From positions 1 through 19,289 of the forward strand of contig JAQYER010000015.1 of NCBI GenBank assembly GCA_028723545.1: DNA of 19,289 nucleotides, given 5' to 3'. A program made the position numbers and the translations under genes. Every line of letters begins with the position of its first letter. The first letter of the stretch is position 1. Shown one piece after another: positions 7,327 to 14,543 of the stretch. Under the pieces are notes generated by a model, which was given only the letters and a program-made list of their open reading frames with translations, did no database searches and had not been told where the DNA came from. The DNA is from Caryophanales bacterium (lineage in GTDB: Bacteria > Bacillota_I > Bacilli_A > RFN20 > CAG-826).

Positions 7327-9405
7327 CTTGTATGATTTGTATTTAATTTTTTCTTGATATTTACAATTAGGATAATTTGAACAACCTAAGAATCTAGAAT
7401 ATGGGCCTTTTTTCACAACCATATCTCCACCGCATTGAGGGCATTTCTTTACGACTTTTAATTCAATTTTTGGTTTTTCAACTGGTTTAATATAACGGCA
7501 ATTTGGATATCCTGAACATCCAACAAAATTACCATTAGGTCCTTTACGAACAATTAAAGGCTTTCCGCATTCAGGGCAATTTTCACCAGTATATTCAATT
7601 TGTTGTGGCTCTTTTTTAATATAATTACATTTTGGATAATTTGAGCAGCAAACAAATTCACCGTATTTAGAATGTTTAATTACTAATGGGGAATTGCATA
7701 CTGGGCATATTTCTCCTGTTTCAACATGCGGATCTTTATACATGATTTCAGAAGCTTTTTGATATTCCGAATTGAAGCTATTATAAAAAGAATTAAGAAT
7801 ATCAATTTTCGTTTCTTTTCCTTCTAAAATATCATCTAATTTAGTTTCCATATTTGCAGTGTAAGTCGCATCAACAATATTAGGGAAATATTTATTTAAA
7901 ACATATGAAGTACGCATTCCGTTCTCGGTTGGGAAAATAATGCCTTTGTTTACTTCAATATATTCTCTTAATTTCAAAATGGAGATGGTAGAAGCATAAG
8001 TTGATGGTCTTCCTATGCCTTTTTCTTCCATAATTTTAACGATTTTAGCTTCGCTATAACGTTCAGGTGGTTCAGTGAATTTTTGTTCATTGATAATATC
8101 GGTAATTGGATATTCTTCCCCTATTTTAAATTCCGGTAAAGAAATATCTTTTTTCTTTTCTTCTAATAAAGCAGTAAAACCATCAAAAGACGTTTTTGAA
8201 CCTTCTAATTTAAAAGAGACATTATTGGAATTAAAGATTACAGTTGTAACATCTTCTTGTTTAGGCGCCATTAAAGAAGCAATGGCTCTTTCATAAATTA
8301 ATTTATAAAGTTTATATTGGCCAGCAGTAAGATATTTTTCCATTTTTTCTGGAGTGCGTTCATTTGATGTTGGTCTAATCGCTTCATGAGCCTCTTGGAC
8401 ATATAAAGCTTTTTTACCTAATTTACGTTTTCCTAAATATTGTTCACCAAATTTGTTTTTAATATATTCTTTTGTTGAATAAACATAAGTATCAGATAAA
8501 GCGGTTGAATCAGTACGAATATAAGTAATTAAACCAACATGTTCTCCACCGATATTAAGACCTTCATATAATTCTTGAGCGAGTTTTTGAGTAGTTGTGG
8601 TTGAAAAATGATAAGCATTAAATGCTTCTTGTTGAAGAGTTGATGTTTTAAAAGCCGGTTTACTTTCAATGCTTCTTGTTGAAGAAGTAACTGACGATAC
8701 TTTGACTTTATCAGTAATGCTTTTAACAACTAAATCATTATCATCTTTATTAGTGATTTTAAAATTCTCATTATTAAATTGATAATAATTAGCTTTAAGA
8801 GTTTTATTGGCTTTGATTTTAATTGCTAAAGTCCAATATTCCTCAGGAACAAAATTAATAATTTCATTTTCGTGATCACAAATAATTTTTAATGTTGCAG
8901 ATTGAACTCTTCCCGCTGATTGAGAATTCATCTTCTTCTTTAATAAAGAAGAAAGTCTAAAACCAATAATGCGGTCCATAATTCTTCTCGCTTCTTGAGA
9001 ATTAACTAAATTCATATTAATTAATCGTGGATCTTCTAATGCTTTAGTAATTGAAGAACGAGTAATTTCATGGAATTCAAGACGCTTTGTTTGATTAATA
9101 TCTAATCCTAAAATTTGGCATAAATGCCAGGCAATCGCTTCTCCTTCGCGGTCAGGGTCGGTTGCAAGAATGACTTCACTAGCTTTATTTTTTTCTTCTT
9201 TTAATTTATTGACAACACCCATCTTACTTTCACTAATTTCATAAGTTGGGATGAATCCATCTTCAATGTTAACCCCTAATCCCTCTTTACCACAAATGGC
9301 TAAATCACGGAGGTGACCTTTGGACGCTAAAACGTTATATCCTTTTCCGAGATATTTCGATATTGTTTGGCATTTATTTGGAGATTCAACGATAACTAAT
9401 TTCAT
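7321..9405 (-). CDS. topA: DNA topoisomerase I (type IA)
   Basis: Relaxes negative supercoils by single-strand passage. The 694 residues include the Toprim domain with VESPNK (Glu7) and TDPDREGEA (Asp83, Asp85, Glu87), the SAGRVQSA block (163-170), and the catalytic Tyr295 in ITYIRTDST. EKGIGRPSTYA follows further on. The C-terminus carries three four-cysteine zinc ribbons, each of the form CPxCG/N...CxxYPxC, from about residue 598 to 685. The length is typical for Firmicutes. A strong promoter lies just upstream, but there is no Shine-Dalgarno sequence. It follows dprA, as in Bacillus. Confidence 0.98.
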   Translation of the reverse strand: MKLVIVESPNKCQTISKYLGKGYNVLASKGHLRDLAICGKEGLGVNIEDGFIPTYEISESKMGVVNKLKEEKNKASEVILATDPDREGEAIAWHLCQILGLDINQTKRLEFHEITRSSITKALEDPRLINMNLVNSQEARRIMDRIIGFRLSSLLKKKMNSQSAGRVQSATLKIICDHENEIINFVPEEYWTLAIKIKANKTLKANYYQFNNENFKITNKDDNDLVVKSITDKVKVSSVTSSTRSIESKPAFKTSTLQQEAFNAYHFSTTTTQKLAQELYEGLNIGGEHVGLITYIRTDSTALSDTYVYSTKEYIKNKFGEQYLGKRKLGKKALYVQEAHEAIRPTSNERTPEKMEKYLTAGQYKLYKLIYERAIASLMAPKQEDVTTVIFNSNNVSFKLEGSKTSFDGFTALLEEKKKDISLPEFKIGEEYPITDIINEQKFTEPPERYSEAKIVKIMEEKGIGRPSTYASTISILKLREYIEVNKGIIFPTENGMRTSYVLNKYFPNIVDATYTANMETKLDDILEGKETKIDILNSFYNSFNSEYQKASEIMYKDPHVETGEICPVCNSPLVIKHSKYGEFVCCSNYPKCNYIKKEPQQIEYTGENCPECGKPLIVRKGPNGNFVGCSGYPNCRYIKPVEKPKIELKVVKKCPQCGGDMVVKKGPYSRFLGCSNYPNCKYQEKIKYKSYKK

Positions 9406-9416
9406 AATCGCGAATA

Positions 9417-9445
9417 AATATAAAGTTAATTCAACCGGTTGTCAA
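9417..9445 (-). promoter_or_regulatory. topA promoter, nearly leaderless
   Basis: Consensus -35 TTGACA (9445-9440) and -10 TATATT (9422-9417) with a 17-nt spacer. The standard +1 falls at about 9410, only 5 nt before the ATG at 9405. The spacer contains the perfect 10-bp palindrome CAACCGGTTG (9432-9441), which overlaps the end of the -35. Confidence 0.8.
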
Positions 9446-9469
9446 CACTTATAATTGCTCGATTATTTA

Positions 9470-9493
9470 TTAAAGAAATATATAATTCTTTAA
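9470..9493 (-). repeat. AT-rich inverted repeat after dprA
   Basis: Perfect 8-bp arms TTAAAGAA/TTCTTTAA around an 8-nt loop, 10 nt after the dprA stop. It could be a weak terminator but is almost all A/T and lacks a clean T run. Confidence 0.35.
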
Positions 9494-9503
9494 GATTTTT
9501 TAA

Positions 9504-10292
9504 TTATTTTTTGTATATTGTCATCTCATCGATAACATCTTTTGCGTTTTCCACTAACGCAGCTCCTTCTTTAATTAATTTGTTGCATCCAGAATTCAAA
9601 TTTGCCATATGAGGAACACAGCAAATATTTCTTCCGTTCATTAATCCATCCGCAACAGTTATATATGTTCCTGAGTGTATTCCTGCTTCTGCGACAACAA
9701 TTGTGTTCGATAATCCCGCAATAATTCGATTTCTCCATGGAAATTGTTCTGGAGTTGGCATTGATTTATTTGGATATTCACTAATTAATAAGTGAGATAA
9801 TTTTATTTCATCATACAATTCTTTATTTTCTGATGGATAACAATAATCAATTCCTGATCCTAATATAGCAACAGTTTTGCCTCCTCCTTCAATCGCTCCT
9901 TTATGGGCAATCGAATCAATTCCTTTCGCAAGACCACTTACAATTACATAACCATTTTTAGCCAAATCTCTCGCAATCGAAAAAGCCATATCCCCACCAT
10001 AACTTGAATTTTTTCGGCTACCAATTAACGCAACATTTTTATCATAGTCGCGAAGAATTGAAAAATCGCCATAATAAAAAATCACTAACGGTGGGAAAGC
10101 AATCGCTTTTAAAAATTCTGGATAATCTTCATCCAAGATAGTGATATATTTGCATTTTAATGAGTTAATTGTTTCTTCAACTTCTTGATTTGAAGCTTTG
10201 ATAATTTCCTTATTTTTAATAAATTCATATATCTTATGAAAATCGCCATTAAAAATAATGGATAAATAAACAATAATTTTTTTCGCATCCAT
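9504..10292 (-). CDS. dprA: DNA processing protein DprA/Smf
   Basis: DprA binds incoming single-stranded DNA and loads RecA during natural transformation; the family is also widespread in bacteria that are not known to be competent. The 262 residues carry the extended Rossmann fold: ALIGSRKNSSYG, VSGLAKGIDSIAHKGAI, VAILGSGIDYCYPSEN, FPWRNRIIAGLS and ICCVPHMANLNSGCNKLI. There is only a short helical N-terminus and no C-terminal winged-helix domain. An AAAGGAG Shine-Dalgarno sequence (10309-10303) lies 10 nt before the ATG. TAATAT at 10317-10312 is a possible -10, but it would put the start almost on the Shine-Dalgarno sequence, so readthrough from rbgA is an alternative. Confidence 0.93.
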   Translation of the reverse strand: MDAKKIIVYLSIIFNGDFHKIYEFIKNKEIIKASNQEVEETINSLKCKYITILDEDYPEFLKAIAFPPLVIFYYGDFSILRDYDKNVALIGSRKNSSYGGDMAFSIARDLAKNGYVIVSGLAKGIDSIAHKGAIEGGGKTVAILGSGIDYCYPSENKELYDEIKLSHLLISEYPNKSMPTPEQFPWRNRIIAGLSNTIVVAEAGIHSGTYITVADGLMNGRNICCVPHMANLNSGCNKLIKEGAALVENAKDVIDEMTIYKK

Positions 10293-10367
10293 TTATTTTT
10301 TTCTCCTTTGTATATTAGTAGGATGAAAAAATGAAAAAATGCTAAAAAAATAAATTTTTATACCTTT

Positions 10368-10385
10368 TATATATATGCGCGCGTA
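10368..10385. other. Alternating purine-pyrimidine tract with GCGCGCG core
   Basis: Eighteen bases alternate strictly between pyrimidine and purine (TA repeats running into GCGCGCG) in the rbgA-dprA gap. Such tracts can adopt Z-DNA under supercoiling; a role here is unproven. Confidence 0.45.
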
Positions 10386-10390
10386 AGACA

Positions 10391-11230
10391 CTAAGGTCTT
10401 TCAAGAGTGAATCGACAAATAATTCCTTTTTTGAATTCATTTAATAATAGTGTTTCAACTTTAGAAACATCCACTATTCCTTTATTCAATAATCCTCTTC
10501 TTAAACCAATTTGATTAATAATTTGATAATTATCATCAAGATTATTTAAATTGTATTTTTGAACAAATTGTTCTTTGTGATTTGCTTTTAAATAATCAAT
10601 TACCTTCATTGCTAATTCATCATTTGGAAGAATATTTTCATTAATTGAACCGATAAGTGCTAAATTGATCGCATGCTCTTTGTTTTCGTAATTAGAAGGT
10701 AATATTCCAGGAGTGTCTAATAATTCGAATTGATTAGAAACTTTAATCCATTGTTGTGATTTTGTATGCCCAGGTGTATTTGCGACAGAAGCTGCACTTC
10801 TTTTAGCGATCTTATTAATTAATGTTGATTTTCCAACATTTGGAATTCCAACAATCATTGCTCGAATTGGTTGTGGTTTAATTCCTTTTTTCAATTCTTT
10901 TTCTCTTTTTTTAATTCCTGATTTACTGGCAATATCGATTAATTTTTTAACGTCTTTATTATTATTTAAATCAACCGAAATTACTAAATTGTCTTTTTTA
11001 AAATATTCGATCCATAATTCAGTAATTGTTGGGTCAGCTAAATCGGTTTTTGTTAAAACGATTAAGCGGTCTTTGTTTTCGGTAATTTTATACAAAAATT
11101 CATTTCGTGATGAAAGAGGAGAACGAGCATCAAGAAGTTCAATAACACAATCAACTAATTTAACTCTCTCTTGAATTTGGATAAGGGCTTTTTTCATATG
11201 CCCAGGAAACCAGTGTATGTCTTTTCCCAT
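10391..11230 (-). CDS. rbgA: Ribosome biogenesis GTPase RbgA (YlqF)
   Basis: Circularly permuted GTPase needed for late 50S subunit assembly. From the ATG at 11230 the product is 279 residues. It starts MGKDIHWFPGHM, the family N-terminus, then DARSPLSSRN. The G motifs are in permuted order: G4 TKTD (60-63), G1 GIPNVGKST (128-136), G2 TPGHT and G3 DTPG (172-175). The C-terminal ANTAR-like helical domain follows. The frame stays open to 11290, but those 20 codons overlap lepB and have no family match. A GAGGT Shine-Dalgarno sequence lies 9 nt before 11230, one base after the lepB stop. Its neighbours rplS and lepB fit a ribosome-assembly context. Confidence 0.96.
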   Translation of the reverse strand: MGKDIHWFPGHMKKALIQIQERVKLVDCVIELLDARSPLSSRNEFLYKITENKDRLIVLTKTDLADPTITELWIEYFKKDNLVISVDLNNNKDVKKLIDIASKSGIKKREKELKKGIKPQPIRAMIVGIPNVGKSTLINKIAKRSAASVANTPGHTKSQQWIKVSNQFELLDTPGILPSNYENKEHAINLALIGSINENILPNDELAMKVIDYLKANHKEQFVQKYNLNNLDDNYQIINQIGLRRGLLNKGIVDVSKVETLLLNEFKKGIICRFTLERP

Positions 11231-11231
11231 T

Positions 11232-11969
11232 TTATAAAAACCTCGGCCAGTGTTTGCGAATATTAATTGGTTTATATACGCCATTTTCAACTGTTATTTC
11301 ACATTTGCCTTCGATAGCGACTGCTTTTCCTTGAATAGCTGAATAATTAATTGGTCCTATTTTTCTTGAATCATTTGAATGATTTCCGATTCGATTATCT
11401 CCCATTACAAATATTTCATCATCACTTAATGTTATTGGGTTATTTTCATCAGCGTATTCATCAGTATAACTTCCTTGATGAACGAAATAATCATCAAGAG
11501 GTTGTTCAATTAATTCAAATTGCTCAGTTTCATTATTTAAAACATATAAATTGCCATTGTTTTCTTTATTGACATCATCTTTTGTTATATAAAAAGTTTC
11601 CCCTGGCATAACAATAATTCTCTTGATTTTATAATCGTATTCATCTTCACCATAAAAACAGACAACAATATCAAATCTTTCTAAATTTTCAATCGTTTTT
11701 TGATGACTATCCATGATGCCATAATCAAGATTTTTATATGTTGTTATTTTTTGATGAGCGTCTCTTTCACCAACTAATTCTCCATTTTCATAAGCAGCTT
11801 GAGAATTTAAAGTTGGATACATTGATTGGCCATTAACCCAAAAAGTTTGGTAATAATTGTCATGAAAAATTGTAAAACCAATTAAAAGAACTGAAAACAC
11901 TAAAACAACTGACAATATTGCAGCGATTATATTTGATAATGTTTTTCCTCGTCTTGATTTAGTTTCCAT
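11232..11969 (-). CDS. lepB: Signal peptidase I
   Basis: Membrane-anchored Ser/Lys protease that removes signal peptides from exported proteins. The 245 residues have one N-terminal membrane anchor (about 13-35), box B GQSMYPTL with catalytic Ser49, box D KIKRIIVMPGE with catalytic Lys116 and box E VMGDNR...NDSRKIGP (188-206). About 67 residues separate Ser and Lys, more than in the short Bacillus enzymes, including a polar insertion at about 55-95. The ATG has no Shine-Dalgarno sequence; a perfect TATAAT lies 7 nt upstream. The rplS-lepB-rbgA order is common in Firmicutes. Confidence 0.95.
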   Translation of the reverse strand: METKSRRGKTLSNIIAAILSVVLVFSVLLIGFTIFHDNYYQTFWVNGQSMYPTLNSQAAYENGELVGERDAHQKITTYKNLDYGIMDSHQKTIENLERFDIVVCFYGEDEYDYKIKRIIVMPGETFYITKDDVNKENNGNLYVLNNETEQFELIEQPLDDYFVHQGSYTDEYADENNPITLSDDEIFVMGDNRIGNHSNDSRKIGPINYSAIQGKAVAIEGKCEITVENGVYKPINIRKHWPRFL

Positions 11970-11976
11970 AGACTTT

Positions 11977-11982
11977 ATTATA
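11977..11982 (-). promoter_or_regulatory. -10 box of lepB-rbgA, leaderless
   Basis: Perfect TATAAT on the minus strand, 7 nt before the lepB ATG, so the standard +1 is one base before the start codon. No convincing -35 is visible. It lies just downstream of the rplS terminator. Confidence 0.5.
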
Positions 11983-12030
11983 ATGATTTTTTAATAAAAC
12001 TAAAGATTGTTTTATTAAGGATGACAGATT

Positions 12031-12065
12031 TAAAAAAATAAAATACCCAGCAAAGCTGAGTATTT
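12031..12065 (-). terminator. Intrinsic terminator of rplS
   Basis: An 11-bp stem (12055-12065 with 12041-12051, one G-T pair), a 3-nt loop and then a T-rich tail with seven consecutive T on the minus strand. It lies 30 nt after the rplS stop and before the lepB -10 box. Confidence 0.9.
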
Positions 12066-12095
12066 ATTATTTTCAAAATCTTAATGAAGTTAGAA

Positions 12096-12443
12096 TTAGA
12101 GAATTTCTTTAATTCTAGCAGCTTTTCCGGAACGAGAACGAAGATATGTAATCTTGTTGCGACGAACTTTACCTTGTTTAACTCTTTCGATTTTTGCAAT
12201 AACTGGTGAGTTAACTGGGAATGTTCTTTCAACACCGATACCACCAGAAATTTTTCTGACAGTAAATGTTGCGCTTACGCCGGAGCCACGACGTTGCATA
12301 ACGACGCCTTGGAAGACTTGAATACGTTCTTTTTTGTTTTCGATAATACGTACGCTAACTTTAACAGTATCACCTGATTTGAATTCTGGGATATCATTAC
12401 GAATTTGACGTGCAGTAATTTCATTAACAATATTAGTGTTCAT
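12096..12443 (-). CDS. rplS: 50S ribosomal protein L19
   Basis: L19 lies at the 30S-50S interface. The 115 residues contain RNDIPEFKSGDTVKVSVRI, KERIQVFQGVVMQRRGSG and the highly conserved TVRKISGGIGVERTFPVNSP, then the basic C-terminus. The start at 12443 is chosen over 12464 because AAAGGAGG lies 7 nt upstream of it and the seven extra residues have no counterpart. In Bacillus and E. coli rplS follows trmD in the same operon. Here the rpsP-trmD block has flipped away, leaving rplS with its own promoter and leader. Confidence 0.98.
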   Translation of the reverse strand: MNTNIVNEITARQIRNDIPEFKSGDTVKVSVRIIENKKERIQVFQGVVMQRRGSGVSATFTVRKISGGIGVERTFPVNSPVIAKIERVKQGKVRRNKITYLRSRSGKAARIKEIL

Positions 12444-12534
12444 TTCTTTACCTCCTTTTGACAAATAATTTGTTTCAGACGTTCATATCTAGACTCGAAA
12501 GCGGGACGCCTATATCGTGTTTTCTGAACACGCA
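12444..12534 (-). promoter_or_regulatory. rplS 5' leader, candidate L19 leader RNA
   Basis: About 91 untranslated nucleotides lie between the predicted start near 12534 and the rplS ATG. The first hairpin, CGTGTT-CAGAA-AACACG, is at the very 5' end. A second, longer-range pairing of GGCGT with ACGTC encloses the GC-rich middle. An L19 leader RNA family has been described upstream of rplS in Firmicutes; whether this belongs to it needs a covariance-model search. Confidence 0.5.
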
Positions 12535-12540
12535 AACAAG

Positions 12541-12569
12541 AATATACCAAAACTAATATTAAAATGCAA
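12541..12569 (-). promoter_or_regulatory. rplS promoter
   Basis: TATATT (12546-12541) preceded by TGG gives an extended -10. TTGCAT (12569-12564) lies 17 nt upstream as a modest -35. It is divergent from the rpsP promoter about 105 nt away. Confidence 0.6.
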
Positions 12570-12673
12570 ACAATATTAAACACATTTATCACAATTAATC
12601 GTTATTTAAATTATATTTAGTGAATAAATTTTCTTCCAAATTGGATATTTTTAAAAGTGTTAAGTAAAAATAC

Positions 12674-12702
12674 TTGACACTAACGAAAAATAAAGATAAT
12701 AT
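12674..12702 (+). promoter_or_regulatory. rpsP operon promoter
   Basis: Perfect -35 TTGACA (12674-12679), a 17-nt spacer and TAATAT (12697-12702). The predicted start near 12709 leaves a leader of about 23 nt with an AAAGGAG Shine-Dalgarno sequence before the rpsP ATG. Confidence 0.85.
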
Positions 12703-12731
12703 TTACTCGGTTTAACAAAGGAGATAATTTT

Positions 12732-13007
12732 ATGTCAGTCAAAATTAGATTAACAAGAGTTGGCCGCCACAAAGATGCAATTTATCGTATCGTTGTTGCA
12801 GATAGCAGATTTGCTCGTGATGGCCGCTACATTGAACAAATTGGCTACTATAATCCAGCTAACGGTGAAGAAAGCGCTACTATCAATGAAGAATTAGCAA
12901 TCAAATGGTTAAATAATGGTGCTAAACCTTCTGATTCAATCCGTGCTTTATTCAATCGTAAAGGAATTATGGCTAAATTTGCTGAAAGCAAAAAGGAATC
13001 AAAATAA
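12732..13007 (+). CDS. rpsP: 30S ribosomal protein S16
   Basis: S16 is an early-assembly protein of the 30S subunit. The 91 residues show the conserved MSVKIRLTRVGRHKDAIYRI, VADSRFARDGRYIEQIGYYNP and a helical C-terminus. An AAAGGAG Shine-Dalgarno sequence lies 8 nt before the ATG. It is the first gene of the only plus-strand operon in the window; its stop overlaps the next start by one base (TAATG). Confidence 0.98.
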   Translation: MSVKIRLTRVGRHKDAIYRIVVADSRFARDGRYIEQIGYYNPANGEESATINEELAIKWLNNGAKPSDSIRALFNRKGIMAKFAESKKESK

Positions 13008-13267
13008 TGGATTATTCAAACATTATTCACACTATTTGTGATCCATTTCTTCATAATCCAGATTCATTAATCGTTCGTGAAGCTCCAACTAGTGATGAAA
13101 AATCAGTTACTCTTCTTATTTATGCAGAAGCAGAAGATACAGCAAGATTAATTGGCAAAAAAGGCGCCGTTGCAAATGCATTACGCGAACTTATTTCTGT
13201 CGCAGGAAAAAGTGAAAATAAACGCATTTTCCTTAAATTTGAATCATACGGTGAAGAAAAAGAATAA
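13007..13267 (+). CDS. khpA: KH-domain RNA-binding protein KhpA (YlqC)
   Basis: Small single-KH-domain RNA-binding protein. In Firmicutes KhpA works with KhpB (Jag) and is linked to cell-envelope and division control. The 86 residues have the KH-type fold with the GxxG loop GKKG at residues 50-53 within RLIGKKGAVANALR. Start and stop overlap the neighbouring genes by one base each (TAATG on both sides), so translation is probably coupled. Its place between rpsP and rimM is standard. Confidence 0.92.
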   Translation: MDYSNIIHTICDPFLHNPDSLIVREAPTSDEKSVTLLIYAEAEDTARLIGKKGAVANALRELISVAGKSENKRIFLKFESYGEEKE

Positions 13268-13773
13268 TGGATTATTTAACAGTCGGACATATTGTTAAAA
13301 CAATAGGTCTTAAAGGTGAATTAAAAATATATCCAACTACTAATTTTCGTGACTCTCGTTTTAAAGCGAAGAGTCACCTTTTTGTTTTTAATGAAAAAAC
13401 AAATGAACGTATTGAAGTCATTGTCAAAAGCCATCATAAGAATGGGAATTTTGATCAATTATTTTTTGTTGGATATTCCACTATTGAATCAGTTGAATGT
13501 TTCGTGGGTCAATCATTACAAGTTGTTAAAGACAACAAATTGTTAAAAAAAGATGAATATTATTATTCTGATTTAATTGGCCTTGATGTTTATTTTGATA
13601 ATGGCCAATACATTGGAAAAGTCAAGCGCGTTGAAGAATATGCTTCATATCAAACATTAAGAATTGAAAGCGAACAAAAAGATGTTTTAATTCCTTTTGT
13701 CAATGCTTTCATTATTGACGTTGACCTTGAAAAGAAAATAATTAAGGTCAAATATATGGATGGGTTAAAATGA
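13267..13773 (+). CDS. rimM: Ribosome maturation factor RimM
   Basis: Assists assembly of the 30S head domain around S19. The 168 residues have the N-terminal RimM barrel (YLTVGHIVKTIGLKGELKI) and a C-terminal PRC barrel (YYYSDLIGLDVYFDNGQYIGKV; VLIPFVNAFIIDVDLEKKII). The length is normal. It is coupled to khpA by TAATG and to trmD by ATGA. Codons 28-41 contain a strong intrinsic-terminator-like hairpin on the coding strand, annotated separately, which may lower expression of rimM and trmD relative to rpsP. Confidence 0.96.
   Translation: MDYLTVGHIVKTIGLKGELKIYPTTNFRDSRFKAKSHLFVFNEKTNERIEVIVKSHHKNGNFDQLFFVGYSTIESVECFVGQSLQVVKDNKLLKKDEYYYSDLIGLDVYFDNGQYIGKVKRVEEYASYQTLRIESEQKDVLIPFVNAFIIDVDLEKKIIKVKYMDGLK
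13349..13389 (+). terminator. Terminator-like hairpin inside rimM
   Basis: Arms GTGACTCT (13349-13356) and AGAGTCAC (13370-13377) pair perfectly, and CG/CG pairs extend the stem inward with one bulged A, leaving an 8-nt loop. One base later comes TTTTTGTTTTT (13379-13389). The form is that of an intrinsic terminator, oriented with transcription, inside an intact coding frame (rimM residues 28-41). Confidence 0.65.
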
Positions 13774-14543
13774 AAATAACAATTTTAACTTTGTTTCCTA
13801 ATATGTTTGATGGCTTTTTAGATAATTCGATTATCAAAAGAGCGATTTCAAAAAACATTGTCGAAATTAAAATTGTAAATATTCGTGATTATACATTAGA
13901 TAAATATAATCGAGTTGACACTCCACCGATTGGAGGAGGCGCTGGACTTATTATGAAATGTCAACCAGTCGTTGACGCAATAAAAGACAATTCTAATAGC
14001 CAAACATATAAATTATTAATGTCCCCTCGAGGCGAACAATTTAGCCAGCAAAAAGCCACTGAATTATCAAAATTAGATGATTTGTTAATTGTTTGTGGAC
14101 ATTATGAAGGAATAGATGAACGAGTTAATAATTATGTTGATGAATTAGTTTCTATCGGTGATTTTATATTAACTGGTGGCGAAATACCTTCAATGGCGAT
14201 TTCTGATGCAATTATTCGTCTTCTCGATGGAGCGATTTCAAACGAGTCATTAACTAATGAATCATTTGACAATAATTTATTAGAATATCCTCAATATACT
14301 GAACCTTTCGATTATGATGGTTTAGTTGTACCTCAAATTTTATATACTGGAAATCATCGAGCGATTGAAAAATATCGACGCAAAGAATCGCTTCGATTAA
14401 CTAGAAAATATCGTCCTGATTTATTCGATAAAATCAATTTGACTAAGCAAGATAAAAAATTATTAGAAGAAATTGATAACAATATTGATGAACCAGATTG
14501 GATGAAAAAAGCCCTTGATAAAGGGCATAAATTCACTAAATAA
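13770..14543 (+). CDS. trmD: tRNA (guanine37-N1)-methyltransferase
   Basis: SPOUT-class enzyme that makes m1G37 in tRNAs reading CNN and some GNN codons, preventing +1 frameshifts. The 257 residues include DTPPIGGGAGLIMKCQPVVDAI, LMSPRGEQFSQQ, VCGHYEGIDERV and SIGDFILTGGEIPSM, which form the AdoMet knot, and a C-terminal domain with the conserved NHR and RRK motifs. It overlaps rimM by ATGA. Its stop codon touches the stop codon of ffh on the other strand with no base between. The last codons carry the apparent ffh terminator on the opposite strand. Confidence 0.97.
   Translation: MKITILTLFPNMFDGFLDNSIIKRAISKNIVEIKIVNIRDYTLDKYNRVDTPPIGGGAGLIMKCQPVVDAIKDNSNSQTYKLLMSPRGEQFSQQKATELSKLDDLLIVCGHYEGIDERVNNYVDELVSIGDFILTGGEIPSMAISDAIIRLLDGAISNESLTNESFDNNLLEYPQYTEPFDYDGLVVPQILYTGNHRAIEKYRRKESLRLTRKYRPDLFDKINLTKQDKKLLEEIDNNIDEPDWMKKALDKGHKFTK
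14505..14526 (-). terminator. Intrinsic terminator of ffh, inside trmD
   Basis: On the minus strand GCCCTT-TATC-AAGGGC (14526-14511) forms a perfect 6-bp stem followed at once by TTTTTT (14510-14505). It lies 18 nt after the ffh stop, entirely within trmD codons 246-253. Confidence 0.8.

Noticed and set aside
10381..10400. 5-bp AAGAC/GTCTT hairpin over the rbgA stop
   Set aside because: Too short and not followed by a T run, so not called as a terminator.
11231..11290. 20-codon N-terminal extension of RbgA
   Set aside because: It overlaps lepB, has no family match, and a Shine-Dalgarno sequence marks the ATG at 11230.
11978..12244. Open frame of 88 codons on the minus strand across the rplS-lepB gap
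   Set aside because: It lies out of frame within rplS and crosses the rplS terminator; its content is low-complexity and unlike a known protein.
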